A DNA stretch of 7,008 nucleotides from Desulfuromusa sp. Its GTDB lineage: Bacteria; Desulfobacterota; Desulfuromonadia; Desulfuromonadales; Geopsychrobacteraceae. A program made the position numbers and the translations under genes. The notes under the pieces were generated by a model, which saw only the letters and a program-made list of their open reading frames with translations, was not told where the DNA came from and made no database searches. Positions within the stretch are counted from its first letter, which is position 1. Each line of letters starts with the position of its first letter. Shown here piece after piece: positions 6,082-7,008 of the stretch. The stretch is from NCBI GenBank assembly GCA_030590745.1, contig JAUVCS010000041.1, positions 1 to 7,008 on the forward strand. The letters are read 5' to 3'.

Positions 6082-7008
6082 ATGAATGCGACTGTTTTTA
6101 TCCTGATTTTAAACTGGAATGGCTGGCAGGATACCATTGAATGCATCGAATCCTGTCAGAAGCTGAATTATTCTGATTTTAGAATTGTTGTTGTTGATAA
6201 TGGATCTAATGACGATTCTGTAGCGGAATTACGTAAACATTTCCCGCAACTTACTTTAATAGAAACAGGAAAAAATCTAGGTTTTGCTGGTGGCAATAAT
6301 GTCGGCATTCAGTATGCGCTTGATCATGGTGCCGAGTATGTCTGGTTGTTGAATAATGATACGATCATTGATCCGGAAGCTCTTGGCGAATTGCTCAAGG
6401 TGGCAGAAAGCGAAGCGTCGATTGGTATGGTGGGTTCCAAGATTTTACAGTATTCTGAACCGGATATCATCGACTTTGCGGAAGGGAGGATCAATTTTCG
6501 TACTGGGGTCGCACGCCACATTGGACGGGGGGAAAAAGACGTTGGCAATTATGATCAGTCCTCTGAAACTGATTACATCACAGGATGCAGTCTTTTTGTC
6601 AAACAAGAGGTTTTTGAAAAAGTCGGATTGATGCCGGAGGAATATTTTCTCTATTACGAGGAGACCGATTGGTGCCTTCAAGCTCGAGGGCAAGGATACA
6701 GGATTTGTGTCTCCCCTCATTCGAAAGTTTTTCATAAAGTTCATTCTTCGACCAAAAAAACCCCTGGTGCATTTTTGTATTACATAACCAGAAACAGGCT
6801 TTTCTTTCTGGAAAAATTCGGTGAAAATATCAAGTGGAAAAAGCGGTTCAGGGCAGATTGGAAACCTGTTAAGTCCATTTTTTCCCCTGATTTTTTTTCG
6901 AGAATTCATGACCTTCAATTTGTGCTGAAAGCCTATCTACATTGGTTATTGGGATTTTCTGGTGCAATGGAGTTTCCACATAAACATTATGATAGTCTCT
7001 GGAAAAGA
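6082..7008 (+). CDS. Family 2 glycosyltransferase (WbbL/rhamnosyltransferase-like), 3' end cut
   Basis: This is a cytoplasmic or membrane-associated GT-A glycosyltransferase that transfers a sugar from a nucleotide-sugar donor, most likely for O-antigen, capsule or exopolysaccharide. I translated 309 codons with no stop before the window edge; related proteins are often about 300-340 residues, so little is probably missing. Motifs in order are ILNWNG (9-14), VVVDNGSNDDS (36-46), NLGFAGGNNVG (65-75), the DXD-equivalent LLNNDT (89-94), DYITGCSLFV (164-173) and LYYEETDWCLQARGQGY (190-206), whose acidic cluster holds the probable catalytic base. The C-terminal third is basic and aromatic, suiting membrane contact. 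The ATG follows a modest AGGTG site by 8 nt. Codons are more A/T-rich than in the left half of the window, common in surface-polysaccharide loci. Donor and acceptor cannot be told from the sequence. Confidence 0.9.
   Translation, partial: MNATVFILILNWNGWQDTIECIESCQKLNYSDFRIVVVDNGSNDDSVAELRKHFPQLTLIETGKNLGFAGGNNVGIQYALDHGAEYVWLLNNDTIIDPEALGELLKVAESEASIGMVGSKILQYSEPDIIDFAEGRINFRTGVARHIGRGEKDVGNYDQSSETDYITGCSLFVKQEVFEKVGLMPEEYFLYYEETDWCLQARGQGYRICVSPHSKVFHKVHSSTKKTPGAFLYYITRNRLFFLEKFGENIKWKKRFRADWKPVKSIFSPDFFSRIHDLQFVLKAYLHWLLGFSGAMEFPHKHYDSLWKR

Noticed and set aside
6445..6918. A 157-codon minus-strand open frame opposite the glycosyltransferase
   Set aside because: The plus-strand frame carries all the GT2 motifs and runs open for 309 codons, so this is its shadow.

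Overview
The window looks like chromosomal DNA of a Gram-negative bacterium. The protein flavour (FolE2 paired with QueC, a PBP1A with an OB insertion, Geobacter/Desulfuromonas-like wording in FolE2) suggests Desulfuromonadota (Deltaproteobacteria). That placement is from memory of protein families, not from a search.

Layout. (1) 1-1455, minus strand: queC followed by folE2, which runs off the left edge. FolE2 makes dihydroneopterin triphosphate from GTP, the entry step to both folate and 7-deazaguanine. QueC makes preQ0 later in the queuosine branch. The genes overlap by 11 nt, and a good sigma70-like promoter precedes queC. (2) 1456-1702: divergent intergenic region with the queC promoter, a weaker candidate promoter for the next gene and an A/T-only inverted repeat. 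(3) 1703-4105, plus strand: a complete class A penicillin-binding protein (PBP1A). (4) 4175-5480, minus strand: a two-gene unit convergent with PBP1A. It encodes a small exported His-rich protein of unknown function and an exported two-domain rhodanese, whose best-supported start is TTG. (5) 5481-6081: about 600 nt without an intact gene. It holds a short coding-like remnant and a REP-like hairpin flanked by a 6-nt direct repeat. (6) 6082-7008, plus strand: a family 2 glycosyltransferase open to the right edge, plausibly the beginning of a surface-polysaccharide locus.

Most of the window is ordinary housekeeping or cell-envelope content. I see no convincing new multi-gene system. The items most worth a second look are the exported rhodanese/small-protein pair, the strand-asymmetric hairpin and gene remnant in the 5.5-6.1 kb gap, and a terminator-shaped perfect palindrome lying antisense inside folE2.
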